Shown: piece by piece, positions 38,601 through 50,564 of the stretch | Position numbering within the stretch: position 1 is the first letter of the stretch | Layout of the letters: each line of letters begins with the position of its first letter | Assembly: GCA_034509425.1 (NCBI GenBank) | Contig: JAVTVJ010000068.1 | Coordinates: 1,302,001-1,366,000 of the forward strand | DNA: 64,000 nt | Reading direction: 5' to 3' | From: Eopsaltria australis | Lineage: Eukaryota > Chordata > Aves > Passeriformes > Petroicidae | Program-made: the position numbers and the translations under genes | Notes under the pieces: generated by a model | What the model saw: only the letters and a program-made list of their open reading frames with translations | Database searches by the model: none | Told to the model about the DNA's origin: nothing

Positions 38601-39515
38601 GATGTTAGAGCAGACCGCAGAAGCCCAAGAGTGTAATTGTTACCTGTACCTATACCTTTCTCATAGGTCCTCCTTTCCTAAATTCTTCCCAAAGAAGAAT
38701 TACCCAAAAGATATGTATGAATCTGGGAAAAAAAAAATTTAAAAGTAACACTTTCAGCACTTCTTGCCACAAACCAGATGTAAAACTCTTCCTTCTGATT
38801 CAGAGAGGGTTTGGATTAATTTTTTTTTTTTTTTTTTTTTTACAGCAAATAGGGCAGTGCACAAAGGATCATGCTCCTTTCAGCATCAACTTTCAAGAAG
38901 GTAAGTCCAGTGAAGGTGAAAAGCTGTATGTCACTGCTGGTCCAGATGAGGGTAAATGCAATCAGCAAGTTAGTCACTATTAAAATGAATATTAGTACAA
39001 CTGACATAATTTAAGCAATTCACTCATCCACTCACTCCTCCAACTGTAAGCAATTTATACAGTAAGAACAACTTAAAAAAAAAAAAAGACAAAAATCTAC
39101 CAACTAGGCTGAGCCGCCATCCTCTCCATGTAATCCTTGGCCATACTGATGGCTCCAAGTTTTCAGGGAAGAGCACACAGAACATTGCCAGGGCCCCAAG
39201 GTTGTTGCCGTAAATTTCATTCCAGCGAGCGCTGAACTCCTTTGGCTCCCAGGGAGGAAGGTACTCCAGGGGATTTGACAGCATGGTCTGCACTGCTTCA
39301 ATCAGACGAGCTGCAATGTGCTGGTGCGTGGTGCTGGCCTGGAGACGCAGGGTCTCCACGTCCCCCTTGGAGAAGTAGAGCATGGGGTAGCTGTCATAGT
39401 TGGCATTGACAAAGGGAACCATCGCGTCTCGGTCCTCCCTGGCGCCGTAGGCAAAGGCAAAGCAAACCGCCTGTATGAAAAACACACTTGGGGCTCCCCG
39501 TGTGTGAGTCCTCAT
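18856..39515 (-). CDS. DSE: DSE, dermatan-sulfate epimerase 1 (all coding exons; one apparent frameshift)
   Basis: CDS is join(39101..39515, 27476..27729, 23534..23773, 22333..22540, 18856..20620) on the minus strand. Every junction is GT-AG and splice phases match across introns. With one missing base supplied at about 39152 the product is 960 residues; human is 958. The enzyme epimerises D-glucuronic to L-iduronic acid in chondroitin, making dermatan sulfate, in the ER/Golgi lumen. The published catalytic residues fall at the same numbers as in human: H205 (in LHNHQPTN), Y261 (in VAYGSY), H450 (in NAGHEHPDQ) and Y473. There is an N-terminal hydrophobic signal segment at residues 9-22 and two C-terminal membrane helices near 905-925 and 937-953. 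Glycosylation sequons include N183 and N336. Only one defect is seen: the 1-bp deletion in the first coding exon. All else is intact, so sequence error or a recent allele is likelier than an old pseudogene. Confidence 0.96.
20621..22332 (-). other. DSE: DSE intron between coding exons 4 and 5
   Basis: A 1.7-kb phase-2 GT-AG intron, AT-rich. Open frames inside have no recognisable family. No repeat is evident. Confidence 0.8.
22333..22540 (-). CDS. DSE: DSE coding exon 4
   Basis: 208 bp, with acceptor TTTTCCCAAG and donor GTATGA. It encodes residues 305-372, starting [17 protein letters not shown] and ending WCTLHTEFL, with split codons for G304 and W373. It contains the N336 glycosylation sequon (RNGSGNW). 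Confidence 0.96.
22541..23533 (-). other. DSE: DSE intron between coding exons 3 and 4, with CR1 fragment
   Basis: A 1-kb phase-1 intron. It contains a CR1 piece at about 23208-23345; the rest is unclassified. Confidence 0.8.
23208..23345 (+). mobile_element. CR1 LINE 3' fragment
   Basis: Matches the CR1 stretch around 'GTGAGGCACTTGAAGAGGTTG', 'AAGTTGTGGATGCTCC', 'TGTTCAAGGCCAGGATGG' and 'CTAGTGGAAGGCGTACC'. The copy stops before the CR1 3' terminus. It is antisense to DSE. Confidence 0.8.
23534..23773 (-). CDS. DSE: DSE coding exon 3
   Basis: 240 bp, with acceptor TTTCTTTCAG and donor GTAGGT. It encodes residues 225-303 ([18 protein letters not shown] to AFMYRTVLP), with split glycine codons at both ends. 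It contains catalytic Y261 in [12 protein letters not shown]. Confidence 0.96.
23774..27475 (-). other. DSE: DSE intron between coding exons 2 and 3
   Basis: A 3.7-kb phase-1 intron. A plus-strand open frame of 156 codons (26626-27096) lies in it but has no domain, no conserved motif and no splice context. A strong CTCF-like motif lies at 24140-24153. Confidence 0.75.
24140..24153 (+). promoter_or_regulatory. CTCF-like motif
   Basis: CCACTAGAGGGCTC agrees with the CTCF core CCASYAGRKGGCRS at 13 of 14 positions, in plus orientation. It is preceded by GGCG. It sits in a DSE intron. Sequence match only; occupancy is unknown. Confidence 0.45.
27476..27729 (-). CDS. DSE: DSE coding exon 2
   Basis: 254 bp, with acceptor TTTATTGACAG and donor GTATGT. 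It encodes residues 140-223 ([18 protein letters not shown] to GSLVLMNQ), with the split W139 and G224 codons. It contains catalytic H205 in [10 protein letters not shown] and the N183 sequon. Confidence 0.96.
29653..29682. repeat. Perfect 15-bp tandem duplication
   Basis: ATTCTGCTTAAACCT occurs twice head to tail without mismatch. It is a small slippage-type duplication in a DSE intron. Confidence 0.9.
31640..32372 (+). mobile_element. CR1 LINE 3' end (about 0.73 kb)
   Basis: Clear plus-orientation CR1. It has the end of the ORF2-like region ('CTCCTCTACTCCACCTGATGAGACCCCACCTGGAGTG'-type text, 'CATAAGGAGGACATGG', 'GAGTCCAGAGGAGGCC'), then the 3'UTR ('GGTGAGGCACTGGCACAGG', 'AGAAGTTGTGGATGCCCC') and the terminus TTCTATGTTTCTATGATTCTA. 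It is 5'-truncated with several frame-breaking changes. It is the best-preserved CR1 in the window. Confidence 0.95.
39101..39515 (-). CDS. DSE: DSE coding exon 1 (N-terminus), carries a 1-bp deletion
   Basis: The ATG at 39515-39513 gives [14 protein letters not shown], the conserved DSE start; a signal-like hydrophobic stretch follows. The frame is good to FPENLE (residue about 120). It then jumps to another frame that reads [15 protein letters not shown], which is the expected DSE sequence, up to a GTAGAT donor (39100-39095). An upstream in-frame ATG at 39551 exists but lies outside family homology and probably in the 5'UTR. The coding length is 415 bp, one short of the 416 needed for phase with exon 27476-27729. 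Confidence 0.93.
39151..39156 (-). other. DSE: Apparent 1-bp deletion (frameshift) in DSE
   Basis: On the minus strand, GAG (Glu, 39155-39153) is followed by 8 bases before ATGGCCAAGGATTAC; the family needs 9. The simplest account is loss of one G from a GAGGCC context. As written, the frame reads [11 protein letters not shown] and, after splicing, hits TAG directly past the junction, giving a 139-residue product. Confidence 0.9.
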
Positions 39516-39568
39516 TGTGGCATCAGATCTCCAGGTCTCAGTGGCAGCCAAACCATCTTTGAGATGTC
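39516..39568 (-). other. DSE: DSE 5'UTR segment of coding exon 1
   Basis: A pyrimidine-bearing stretch ending CTACCACAG places a plausible splice acceptor at 39570-39569, giving 53 nt of 5'UTR ahead of the start codon. It would be joined to a distal non-coding exon. Confidence 0.5.
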
Positions 39569-42500
39569 CTGTGGTAGATGGACATGAAAGAACGAGTTAG
39601 AAAATGAATCTGTGAGACGCTATCACTGTAGGAAATATGATTCCGTCTAAAGAACCCCAAGTACTGTCCAGGTGACTTTCAAATCATTTCTATATGAATA
39701 TTTCAGATGAAACATCTTCTGAGCAATTCATCCAAGAGAAAAAGCTGTACACTTTGAAGGAAGCCCCTTCCTTCTCACACCTTTCCCTCTAGTAGCTGAT
39801 ACCAGCTGAAGGGACACAGCAACAGCTCTTGTACTCAAGATTTCAAATAATTGCAATGGTGCCTAATAGGAAGCAGCACTGACTGTACTGGCAAGGGGAG
39901 AAGGGCGGGAAGGGAGAGGAGGAAGGGGGAGAGCCAGGGAGCTGGCGGCAGCCAAGCCTGCGTGCTGCCTTGGCTGATGTTAGCAGCTGGAGAGGGAAAG
40001 ATGAGGAATGCTGGAGGTTTGTGCCGGGGTCACTTTACACAGTGCTTAAGGCCTCCAGTTCTGACACGTCCTCATTTTAAAAAAAGAAAAAAAAAAAGAG
40101 CAAGTCAGGAATTAAAAAGGGAAACAGTAAGTGGCAGAGTCTTAGAAAAACAGCTGAAATACTTTGCCTTCCGGGCATTTAGGGGTTTGCATTATTAGTA
40201 TTTTTTTCCAAGGGGCTTTCCATTTTACATGTGTAGATTTATTGCCAGCTACCAAGAAGGCTGAACATTGAATTAAAATGCATATTCTTCTACGTACATG
40301 ACTTCTTGAACTGTGCTTAAATGGGAAATCTATGCAGAGGTAAATGCAATTTAAACATAGTAAGTTACTTTGTAGAAATTACCAACTATCTGGCCTAAAG
40401 TCACAGATAAAACACGGCCAAGATCCCCCTGAGGAAAGCCAGCAAATTCCTAGAATTCTTATGAGGGAAAAGGTTATGGAAAGCAGGCTCAAGTGAGACA
40501 GTTTTATGTAAATAATGAACAGTAGTTTTCAATTATTAAAAGGAGAAATAGAAGGAAAGAAAAACTAAAAACAAACACAATTTTTTTGTCTCATGGAAAA
40601 CCTGTTTCATAGGATTCAGTCATATAACTTGTAGGAAGTTAAAGTACAAAGCAACCTTTTACTTCTCCCCACAGGTCCCTGTTCCATAGCCAAAACTTTC
40701 TAATAGAAACTAAGGCTGCTAAAACCTTATTTAGAGACCCACATCCTGTTTCAACAAAGTCATTAATTTGAGAAAACTTTGACAGACAAGGACCCTTCAT
40801 GACTACTGGGTGCCCAGACCCTCTAGATTTTTGTGCTCAGATCCTAAAATTAATTTGGGAGCAAACATCTTTGGCCAAGAAACACATAATTTCTTGTGAA
40901 TTCCTACCTAGAGCACAAATAATATGGTACCCTTTAACTGCTTAAACCTATCTATTACAGCAAGCAGCATAATTGCTTAAACAGAGCATAATGGAAGATG
41001 ACATTTTCATAGTATTTTAATACATTTTGGAAGTACATTTTGCCCTGCTTTGGATGTAAACCAACTGTTACAGGACACACTATCATAGGCTGGTTTACTT
41101 TTAATATATCTGCATAGTCTCTCACCACATGCACACATACAAAAAGACACATGCACCATAGTTTATCCAGACATACTCAAATCTACTTGTATTCTTCTCT
41201 ATGATGAAGGAAACTATACAACAGTATATTTTGACAGAAAGGAGGAAAAAAACAGCCAAAGCAATACATTATGGTTGAAACATGATGTAATTTTTTTAAT
41301 TGATGAAAAAACTGCTTTGTCATAATACTAAAAGATCCCATTACATTTTTTAAAGCCTCTGTGATCCTTTAGAACTGTGGGCAGAAGAAAGAACCTAAAA
41401 AATATCTGAAAAAAAGGTAAAAATGCTTGCAGTTTTTTTCTCTGTTAACCATATATTGAAAAAATTTCCTGGCACTCACAAGCAGAAAAAAATCCCAGCT
41501 ACCAGTAAGAACTTCATGCATTCTTTCCTTTGGTTTGATTTCTGTAAGCGCTTCTGCATATCAGTGAGAATTAAGAACATGCATAAATTTAGTGATGGTT
41601 TTAAGAGTTCCCTAAATTAAGGTGTTTCTGACCAACGATCAGGGAATATACAGTAAGGTTTCCCAGAACCCCTCCTTCACAAATCTGAACACACTTTTCC
41701 CAGCATTACACCATCATCAAACACATCTAGTATTGCCAAAAAGTCATGGTCTGTACTCTGAAGTATTCAATTGCCTCCCTCATTTTCACTCGTCATTCAT
41801 GCACACATTTCACAAAGAAAGCAAACCCTTTTTTTTAACCTTTACACGAGAAGGAACTGCAGCACCACATTGTTTAGGCTAACAACAGAGTAACTGGAAA
41901 ACCAACCTATTGTATATTTATTCAGAGTCAAGAACTGTAAGAAAGTCAATAGACAGTGACGACAGCAGGAGTACAAAATCATTCATTCTTGGTTAAGTTA
42001 TATTGAAACCCTTCCTACCACATGAAGACAATAATTCACAGCAGCCACGACTCACTAAGAACAGTGAGCCCTGTCCCATAACTTTTCAGGGCTCAGCCTG
42101 GTGTGACTGATGTATGAGAGGAGGCAGCTGGAAAGGAGTACACCTTGCTTTCCATGCAAACCTCTGAACTTTGATTATCAGCATAGCTTAGGTGAGGCTG
42201 GATCTGTGCAAATAATTGACCACATCAGCTCCAGCTTACAAATTGTGCTTGAACCTGTTACAAGTTTGCTTGATACACAGGGTTTGAAAGAACTGGAGTC
42301 TGGGCCTTCTGATCATTCAATGTGCACTCACAATACCATTTTTTGAAGCTAATAGAATTTCTAACTCTCATATTACACTGGATCATTACCAGCCACATCT
42401 TCCAAGAAAAACTTTACCAAGCAACTCAACCTTTTCTGAAAATGAGGGGGTTTAATTCAGCTGGGAAACCATGACCTGATTCAGTATTAACAATTAAAAG

Positions 42501-44674
42501 GAGAATGAAGGATGCTTGCCCATGAAAGAAAATGCTACTATACGGTGTGCTTTGAAAATGTTGTCATTTAGTCCTAGATTGAAAGAGCATTTTGCGTGAT
42601 TTCCACTCCACTGCCAGCAGAAAAAAACAGTAAAAAACATCAATTATTCAGGAAAAAAACACGCAACACAGATTAAATCTTAATTACTTTAGTTCTCCCC
42701 ACTGTATCAAATGGTAGATGTTCAGCTGTAGAAAAAAAAAAGTATTGTAAAACTGAAACCACTAACTAAACATTGGTTAATATAGATAACTTTACCAAAT
42801 AAACTATTTAAAAGAAAAGAGAGGCCCATTTACTCCTGCCACATGGGCACAGAAACGTTGCTTCATCAGTGAGAGCAGAGGAGTAAGAGAGGGGCAGAGG
42901 AGGAGGGAAAAGAAATGATGGCACTGTTAGGATCACCAGATTGCATAGCTGTCCTTGAAGCTTCTTGTGGGTGACTAAAAATTAAAAACAGGTAAAGAAT
43001 TGTGACTTCCTGTAGTATCAGTTCTGAAGAGCCACTCTGCTATGCAGCTGCTTTCCTGGGATCACACTTCTATCACTTCTTAAAAAGCAGAAGTTGCAGG
43101 TATCTCTGCTGGCATCTCCCACACTAGCCATGACCCACCTCTGACATGGGCACCTTGCCAACATTTACAGTCATCAACAGAAAAGGGGGGATTTCAGGTG
43201 ACTAAAACTTCCAACAACTGGAGGCATTACAATACCACAGATTACTCAGGTTTCTGAACAAAAGATCCTCCCAGAGCCCAGGGCTGGGACACAAACATGT
43301 CAGACTCTTTTGTATTCTTTTGGGAAGCTACTGTTTTCCACAAAGGCTACAGTCTCATTATTGTTACCTGAGATACCTGAGAAACAAATGTTTGCGTAAG
43401 AAACGTGTTCAAATATTTAAGGAAAAATCTGTTCCACCATATTGACAAAAATCAAATCTCCAGGTTCAACGTGCAAACTTTTACCTTAGACAATGACCTC
43501 TGAGTCAGCAAGGACTTAAATTTCATAATTTCTTTGCACTTCATAAATTATTGACAGTGAAAATGAACTTTTTTTACTCAATTTTTTTCAATGCTTGAAA
43601 CATTATAACATGCAGTTTCATTTTGAGCAACAGTGCCACTACAGTTTTGTCACAAATTACATTACAAGAACTGGTATTAAAACTAAAACAAGCCATTTTA
43701 GCATCCAGTGCGAAAACAGGTAAGAAAGTCATAGATATTTCAACAAGAAATGGTCAACCACCAGAAACAGCTGCTGTCCTACCAAAACTGTGAAATTAAT
43801 AGGTAACATTGCAATGAGATGTGTGTGGAGTATTGTTCCATTAAATGGAGAGGGATGAGCAACTCTGTCCCAATGCTGACAACTGCCAAAATGTTACATG
43901 AAAAGTGGTAGGTTAGATCATAGTAGAGAAAAGCAAACTTCTGTAGGATCTCTTTTTCTTTGCACTTTGTCCAAATATCTGAAATATCTTTTCATACACT
44001 TTGCAATTGACTTTGTTGCTGATGAGAGGAGCAGAATCTATAATAGGCAATCTACAACCCGGAAATGTTGGTAACATTATATAATGGTAGAATTCCAAAA
44101 TCGTGACAGTCACATCAAGTGAAGAGCTGTTTTGTTCAACAAAGTCAGTTTTACCACCAATCTAAATATTTTGCAAACATATTTAAAAATGGGAGAGCAA
44201 TTAAGTCCTCTAACAGAATCCAACAACATCCTAGTATTAAAAAATGCAGGGTAGGTCTGTGAAAAAATAGAGTTGAAAGGGTCAATTGAGACTAATTCCC
44301 ATATATATATATTGCCATTTGGTTCCAGAGAAGCATATCCAATACAGCATAATTAGGTGGCAGATGGAGCAGAACCAATGAAACTATAAGCTTACCTTTG
44401 TGCTGTAATAATCACAATAAATCTATTGACTGAAGTCCCAAGCTGTATAGCTTCTACACCAACAAGCAGTACTGCTGAGAGCCTTTAAAAGCTGTGGGGT
44501 AGGACACCAGGGCAGGAAACTCCCACGTCCCAAGAGTCAGGAGCACTCAGGAGCCCGTCACCCACCTTTTGGTTGGTGAGCTAAAACCCGTGACTATCTG
44601 GCTCTCCAATAAAAATACTGGAAAGGTGTAAAAATCACTGCTTAAAACTTGAAAAACACCTATTACGACCTTAG

Positions 44675-44688
44675 CCACCAGGGGACAT
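44675..44688 (+). promoter_or_regulatory. Weaker CTCF-like motif
   Basis: CCACCAGGGGACAT fits the CTCF core with two changes (A for G at the second G of the GGC block, and T for S at the end). Plus orientation, same as the motif at 24140. Motif match only. Confidence 0.25.
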
Positions 44689-46893
44689 TACTTCATTTCT
44701 TCCTCTGATTTTTTTCACTATGAAAAACATGCTACAATTATATAATTTCAAAGGTATTTCAAAACTTAAATACTGAAATCCCAGATATAATTCAGAATTA
44801 CATCTGCCATAAAAAAAGTACAGCTCAGGTACCTAGGTGTTAGTATTGCACTTGTTCTGAAATGATCTGAAATACCTTGAAAGAAGCTTTGTATCAACTT
44901 TTATGTCTGACTAACAGCTGTGCTATGAAAACCGTAACGGCAACCAGAAACAGCCAGTTCCTATAGGGATTATCAGTATATGCCATCATGTCATCAGTCA
45001 AGATTTAAACTTGTGTCTGTCCTTTGATCTAACACAAAATTAAATAGATCTGTGTAGAGCAGTACACAGCCGTGTCAGACCCTAATTCTGGAAGAATGGA
45101 GGGTTGCATTCATTCCCCACCATGCTACAGGTAAGACAGCAACTGCAAAATATTTTTATAAGTTCACATAGGATGTGTAAAACATCTGTGATGGAACTTT
45201 CATCTGTTAATTCCTTTCAGTTAAAAGCTTATTTGTCTATTTCATCATTGTACATATAAACTAACAGGGCATACACACACACAATGAATGCATAACCTTT
45301 TCTCTGTCTCAAGCTAAAACATGATTTAAGTCATCTGCATGTACAAACCATAATCTGGGAATTTAGAATTTCCTTCTATTTTGCAATTTATCCTCCTATA
45401 AAAATGCTTTCCAGGTAATTTTTTGGTTGAACCAACACTGGTATTCCTAACCCTTACTGGGATCTTTCATTCCATACTTCACTCTGTAGAATGAGTACGG
45501 AAGTAACTTTGATATCCAGAATCCTGCAGACGATCATTCCCAACCAGTACAGACATGCCTGTTAAGGCATCCACATTCAGTGGATGAAAGCCCAATCACT
45601 TTTACCATCGAAGGCTTACAACTATAAGCTACCACAGAAAGACTTCCTCTAGAACACCAGCACTGTATCCTGCACTGACATAATTTCAAAAAGCCATTTT
45701 AATAATTAAAATTAGGTTTTGCTTTTTACTTCAGAAGTGTTTTCACAGATGTTAACACTGTAAGAAGGCAGATTGAGAATTTTCATCTAGGCCAAGAAGA
45801 TATACTCCCTACCTTTGTCTGCTCCATTAACGCCCCAGAAGTTAATCAAGTCACCCATCCACGTGTTACACTGCTACAGCATGTAGAGCACCTCTGGGGT
45901 TTAGGACTATAACAGCAACAGGCACCTCAGAAACACAGGACAAAGGCTCCTGCACAATCTGGGTGGTGAAACAATATTCCTTTAGCCTCTACTGAGAAGC
46001 AACTTGTCTTCCTGGCCCTCTCAGAGACCCACTCGGGGTCGGTAAGGCTGTGAACCCTCTGGTGTGGGGTATTAGGAACGATGGGCAGGGTTCCCTCTGA
46101 CAGCAGCCCACAGCCCTAAGGCACAGCCACCCATCACAAGGAGCTAGCAAGGGAACAGAATGTCTGGGGCAGACTGGAGCCTCTGTGTGGATCCAGTGGT
46201 ACAATAGTGGAGCGCACGAGGAACTGGAAAAACTTCACAGGGCGATGGCAATGCCCAGGAGGCGCAAATAAAGGACAGGAAAAAATAATCATACAGGCAA
46301 AAGGGGAAAGCCAATTTACGGCTGTCAGAATTCCTCCTTGTGCCTAACCCGCCCCAGGGAGCTGCATGCCATCCATCTTCGCTCACTTCTGAGGAGGCTG
46401 ATTACAACACCAGAAACTTCTGATACCAAAGCAAGTGTTTTCATTTCAGACTTTAACTTTTATCCTCTTTCCAACTAACTCTACTTTGCTGGCCTTGACC
46501 TCTACTCTTCATACTTGTAAATGTTTCAAGTCCCCTCATTTGTTGTTCTTGACTATGTATAATTAACAGTTTAAATATTCCTTGCTTATTGTTTTAGTTG
46601 TCCTTCATTCAATTGTCTTCAAGATGTTGTAAACAAATGACGTGATTCTGCTGGAGTTTTAAAAAACCAGTTCTCACTCTCTGTATCTACAAACTTGAGT
46701 AGCTGAAGATATCAAATATTTTTATTTGTAAGGCATTTCCACAGGACTTCATGTTAATAGACAGGAATTCTAAAATGCATCATATCCCTTCAGTTGCTGT
46801 GGTATCAAAACTCATTGTAACTACGTTTCCATATTATGTTTATGACTCAATGTTGCATACAAAATTTTATTAATATTTTATTTTTATTTTCAT

Positions 46894-47443
46894 TGTGATA
46901 GTTTTGGCTAGGGTAGAGTTAATTTTCTTCACAGTAGCTGGTACAGGGCTATGTTTTGGATTTGTGCTGGAAACAGTGTTGATTATTTAGGGATGTTTTA
47001 GTTACTGCTGAGCAACATTTACGCAGTCCAGAACTCTTCTGCCTCTCCCCCCACCCCACCAGCAAGGGGGCTGAGGATACACAAGGAATTGGAAGGGGAC
47101 AGTCGGGACAGCTGATCCCAACTGACCACAGGGATATTCCATAACATATGATGTCATGCTTAGAATTTAATATTGGGAAAGAAGAAGAAAGAGAGGCACA
47201 TTCAGAGTTGCAGCATTTGTCTTCTCAAGCAACCATTACATGTGATGGAGCTCTGCTTTCCTGGAGGTGGCTGAACACCTGCTGGCCCATGGGAAGTGGT
47301 GAATGAATTCTCTGTTTTGTGTGGCTTTTAGCTATTAAACTGTCTGTATCTCAACCCAACAGTGTTCTCACTTTTATTCTTCCAATTCTCTTCCTCATCT
47401 CACTGAAGGGAGTGAACAAGTGGCTGTGTGGGGCTGAGTGGCA
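46894..47443 (+). mobile_element. Solo LTR of an avian endogenous retrovirus (ERVL-like)
   Basis: About 550 bp starting TGTGATAGTTTTGGCTAGGG and ending GTGTGGGGCTGAGTGGCA, so TG...CA ends. It has the layout of a common avian LTR: 'AGAGTTAATTTTCTTC' near the 5' end, 'GGGACAGCTGATCCCAACTG', 'GGGATATTCCATA', a CRE-like TGATGTCAT, then a 3' part with ATTAAACTGTCTGTATCTCA (poly(A) signal ATTAAA at about 47334). Flanks TTCAT and ATCAT could be a decayed 5-bp target-site duplication. No internal retroviral genes are present, so it is a solo LTR. The family name is not certain. Confidence 0.8.
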
Positions 47444-50400
47444 ATCATATATGTTAGATTATGGTGACAGCATGCAGGAGCACCAGCAAAGTCCAAAGAT
47501 GCTGATGCTAGTCAATTTATGAACCTAAGGAGTTGCAATCTAAGCAATTTAAAGCAAAACTTGCTTTTACATTATTTACAGGTAATCTTAGAGTGTGAGT
47601 ATGCAGACCCCAAATGTGTACTCACACAGAAGAGCTACTTGTTCATTGCTGCAGGATAAATGTTACTGAGTTCATAGACCTAAATTGTACCACCCTACCT
47701 GGCAGCTCCATCTCTCTGCAGATGAATATGTTGTTCATTGTCATTGATACAATTCTGCTGCTATCTCATTATCTAGGGTTTCTCCACAGAGAGACAGCAT
47801 ATACCTCCTCTCTTTCCCCACAGATATAACATAGATGTACTCAGATGCAACTGCTTTTTTCAGGGTTCAAACTTGGAGAGACAATAAAATGTATAGTCCT
47901 GTAGCTCCCTCAGGGCTATTATTGTCCCCAGTGCTTCCCAGAATAACCTTAACAAAAGCCTTGAAAAAAGTGATCATTACATGTTCAAGGACAGAAGTCT
48001 CAACTGTAGATGGAGTTAAACCACTACCTTATTCCTGCAAAACATAGCTACTCACAGTGTGCATGAGCAATCTGTGAGCAGGTGTCAACACAACCATTAA
48101 ATTATGGGTTAACTTTGAAATTTAGAATCTTATGATCTCATTTCTGACTGTAAGTTGTGCAGGCATGGCTCTCATAGCAGAGCTGAAACTGGACAGACCA
48201 TTTTGGTAAAAAGTGGGATAAACCATGATTGCAAGTGTATGATTCAAAGGCTTTAAAGGAATATGATATCCACAGAAATGCTTGTGAACAACTTTTGAAA
48301 ATACTTGAACAACTTTAGGCAGCCACTTCATTAGAAGGCTGAAACCAGGTTTATATAAAATGTTCATAATTTTTATTATTTCTAAAAAACACCACAAAAT
48401 AAAAGCATAAACCAGACCAATCATGGTAAAAGAACTTGTATGTTAAAATTAAATTTCTCTTGCACTGAGATACAACACCTACCAAAGTCAAATGACCGGG
48501 CTCCCTACAATTCTTTGTCCACTCTAAAGAAAGCTACTGCTGATTCCTCCTGTATCCTCTGAGTCTAAGCAACTGGAAAAACAGGAAGACCAAACAAAGG
48601 TAATTTCAGACTGTGTACGTAACAGTCACATTGTGCCTGTGCTTTCACACCTGACCATGTCCCAAGAGTAGATGAAAGTGTCGTGCCAACACCTGATGTG
48701 AGAAAATATTTCCAGTGCTCTGTCCTTCCTGTGATTCCCAAAATTAGCAGACCCCTTTGGTCAGCTCTCCGTTACTAACACTTCACTTCCGCTAAACTTT
48801 TACTGACAAAGCATTAATGAGAAAGATCTCTGGTGGCACTTGCTAAATTTCCTTTTTCCTAGTAAGTTTCTCTGCCCAGTTCTCATCCTGAGCACGTAAC
48901 CAAATCTGCTCAAAGTGCAGTGCGCAAGGGTTTGGGTTTTTACTAATGCAGCCCTGTCACACCTCACCATATCCCAGCTGGGCTTAGCTGGGCTGAGAGA
49001 CATCAGTACAAAGTTTACCCACATAAACAGAAAACTGGCTCAAAGGGAGTCAAATGCAGAATCTGTTAAATTATGTGTATTAAGTATGTGGCTATAGTCT
49101 TGATCACAAACTGGCACCATGGTTTAACAGCTTTAGGAGAATACAGTGCTGTAGCTACACTCTTTAATCTGCCTCAGATAAATGGAGACAGCAAAGAAGG
49201 TGAGAACAGTGAGGACAAACTTGCTGCTGAGATATCATATTTACCAATTAAATACAACTTGCTAAGAAAAAGTCATAACCTCTTTCACTCACCAGACACT
49301 TGGATTACCAAATCTAAGCAAGAAAACAATAGTCACAGAAAGTTGGTTTTTAAATTTATTTTTTAATTCCTTCAGCATCCCCCCCCTCCCCCTCAAAAGG
49401 CTTTATTTCTTGCAAAATATCCAGGAACAATAGCAATAGTAACTAGATTTATTTCTGCTCATTGCTATAGTATGCTGTGGGTGCCAGATGTGCAAGTTTC
49501 CACACACAGGCCTAAGAATGTGACTGAATTTTAGTTAAATGCAAAAATTTCTTGAGAGTAGGGATGCTTCAGTTTTATGGACATTTACCTCCTCATTTAA
49601 CCCTAGTTTTTACTGCTCAGACTGCTGGGTACTGATGGATGTGACCATTTCTCTACCAAGATATAAACTTCCTATGCTCATTCACAACCCAACAGCAGCC
49701 TGGTGATATGTGACTTTTTACCACCACTGATCTAGGTTTTATTTGAATTCAGTTTTAAAAACGCTTAGGTACTTGGAGTCGTTGTCCTTGAGGAAAAGAA
49801 ATGGGACACACAGATCTCATTAATCTTTAAAAAGTATCAGACTCAAGATATCACTCTAAAACCAGCTTTCAGCTACTCCTTTTTACTTATAACTGTATGC
49901 AACCTATGAAAATCACATCTAACATTTGGCCAGGTAATTAAATACATTTTCCTCTCCACTGTCATGCAGATATTTACTCAATATCTAGTTATAACAAGTA
50001 ATATACACTGCAATAAAAATTGAGCTTTCCTAGGCAACCAAAATCTATCAGCTTTTACCATAGGCAATCGATGGTTCAGTTCATGCATTTCTTTCTTGCA
50101 ACATTCTCTATAACCAAAGAACACTTGTAAAGGAGACTGTGTATCAACATGTAGTGGAAAATCAGCACCAAGTGTCTTCTGAGGTCAGCGTTCACAGTAG
50201 AGAATACAGCCATGTTTATAAACTATTCTCATATCTTGCGCTTTTATTATCTAAAGAGCACTCAGGTGCTTCTCATGGCAATTCAAAATCATCCAAAATG
50301 TCACAATACTTCAAACAAAACAACAAATGAAAGATCTGACTTTGAATAACAAGAAAATTACAATTTTTTTAAGTCCCAGTAGCTCTGCCCCATTAAAACA

Positions 50401-50564
50401 CACTGTGGTTAGTATATTTTGGTTTCACATCTCAGTGAAGTTTACAGAGAGCCAAGACAATCCCAATCCAAAACCGCTACTTTGTTGACTTCCCCTAAAA
50501 ACTTAACTAATTCAGGTCACTGAAAAAAACACATATAAGCAATGAGACATAGTAAGGAAATTCT

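Larger units (their letters stand above)
27730..39100 (-). other. DSE: Long DSE intron between coding exons 1 and 2
   Basis: An 11.4-kb phase-2 intron. It contains a long plus-orientation CR1 3' end (31640-32372), a 15-bp tandem duplication (29653-29682), a poly-T run at about 38819-38841, and otherwise AT-rich sequence. No embedded gene is supported. Confidence 0.75.
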
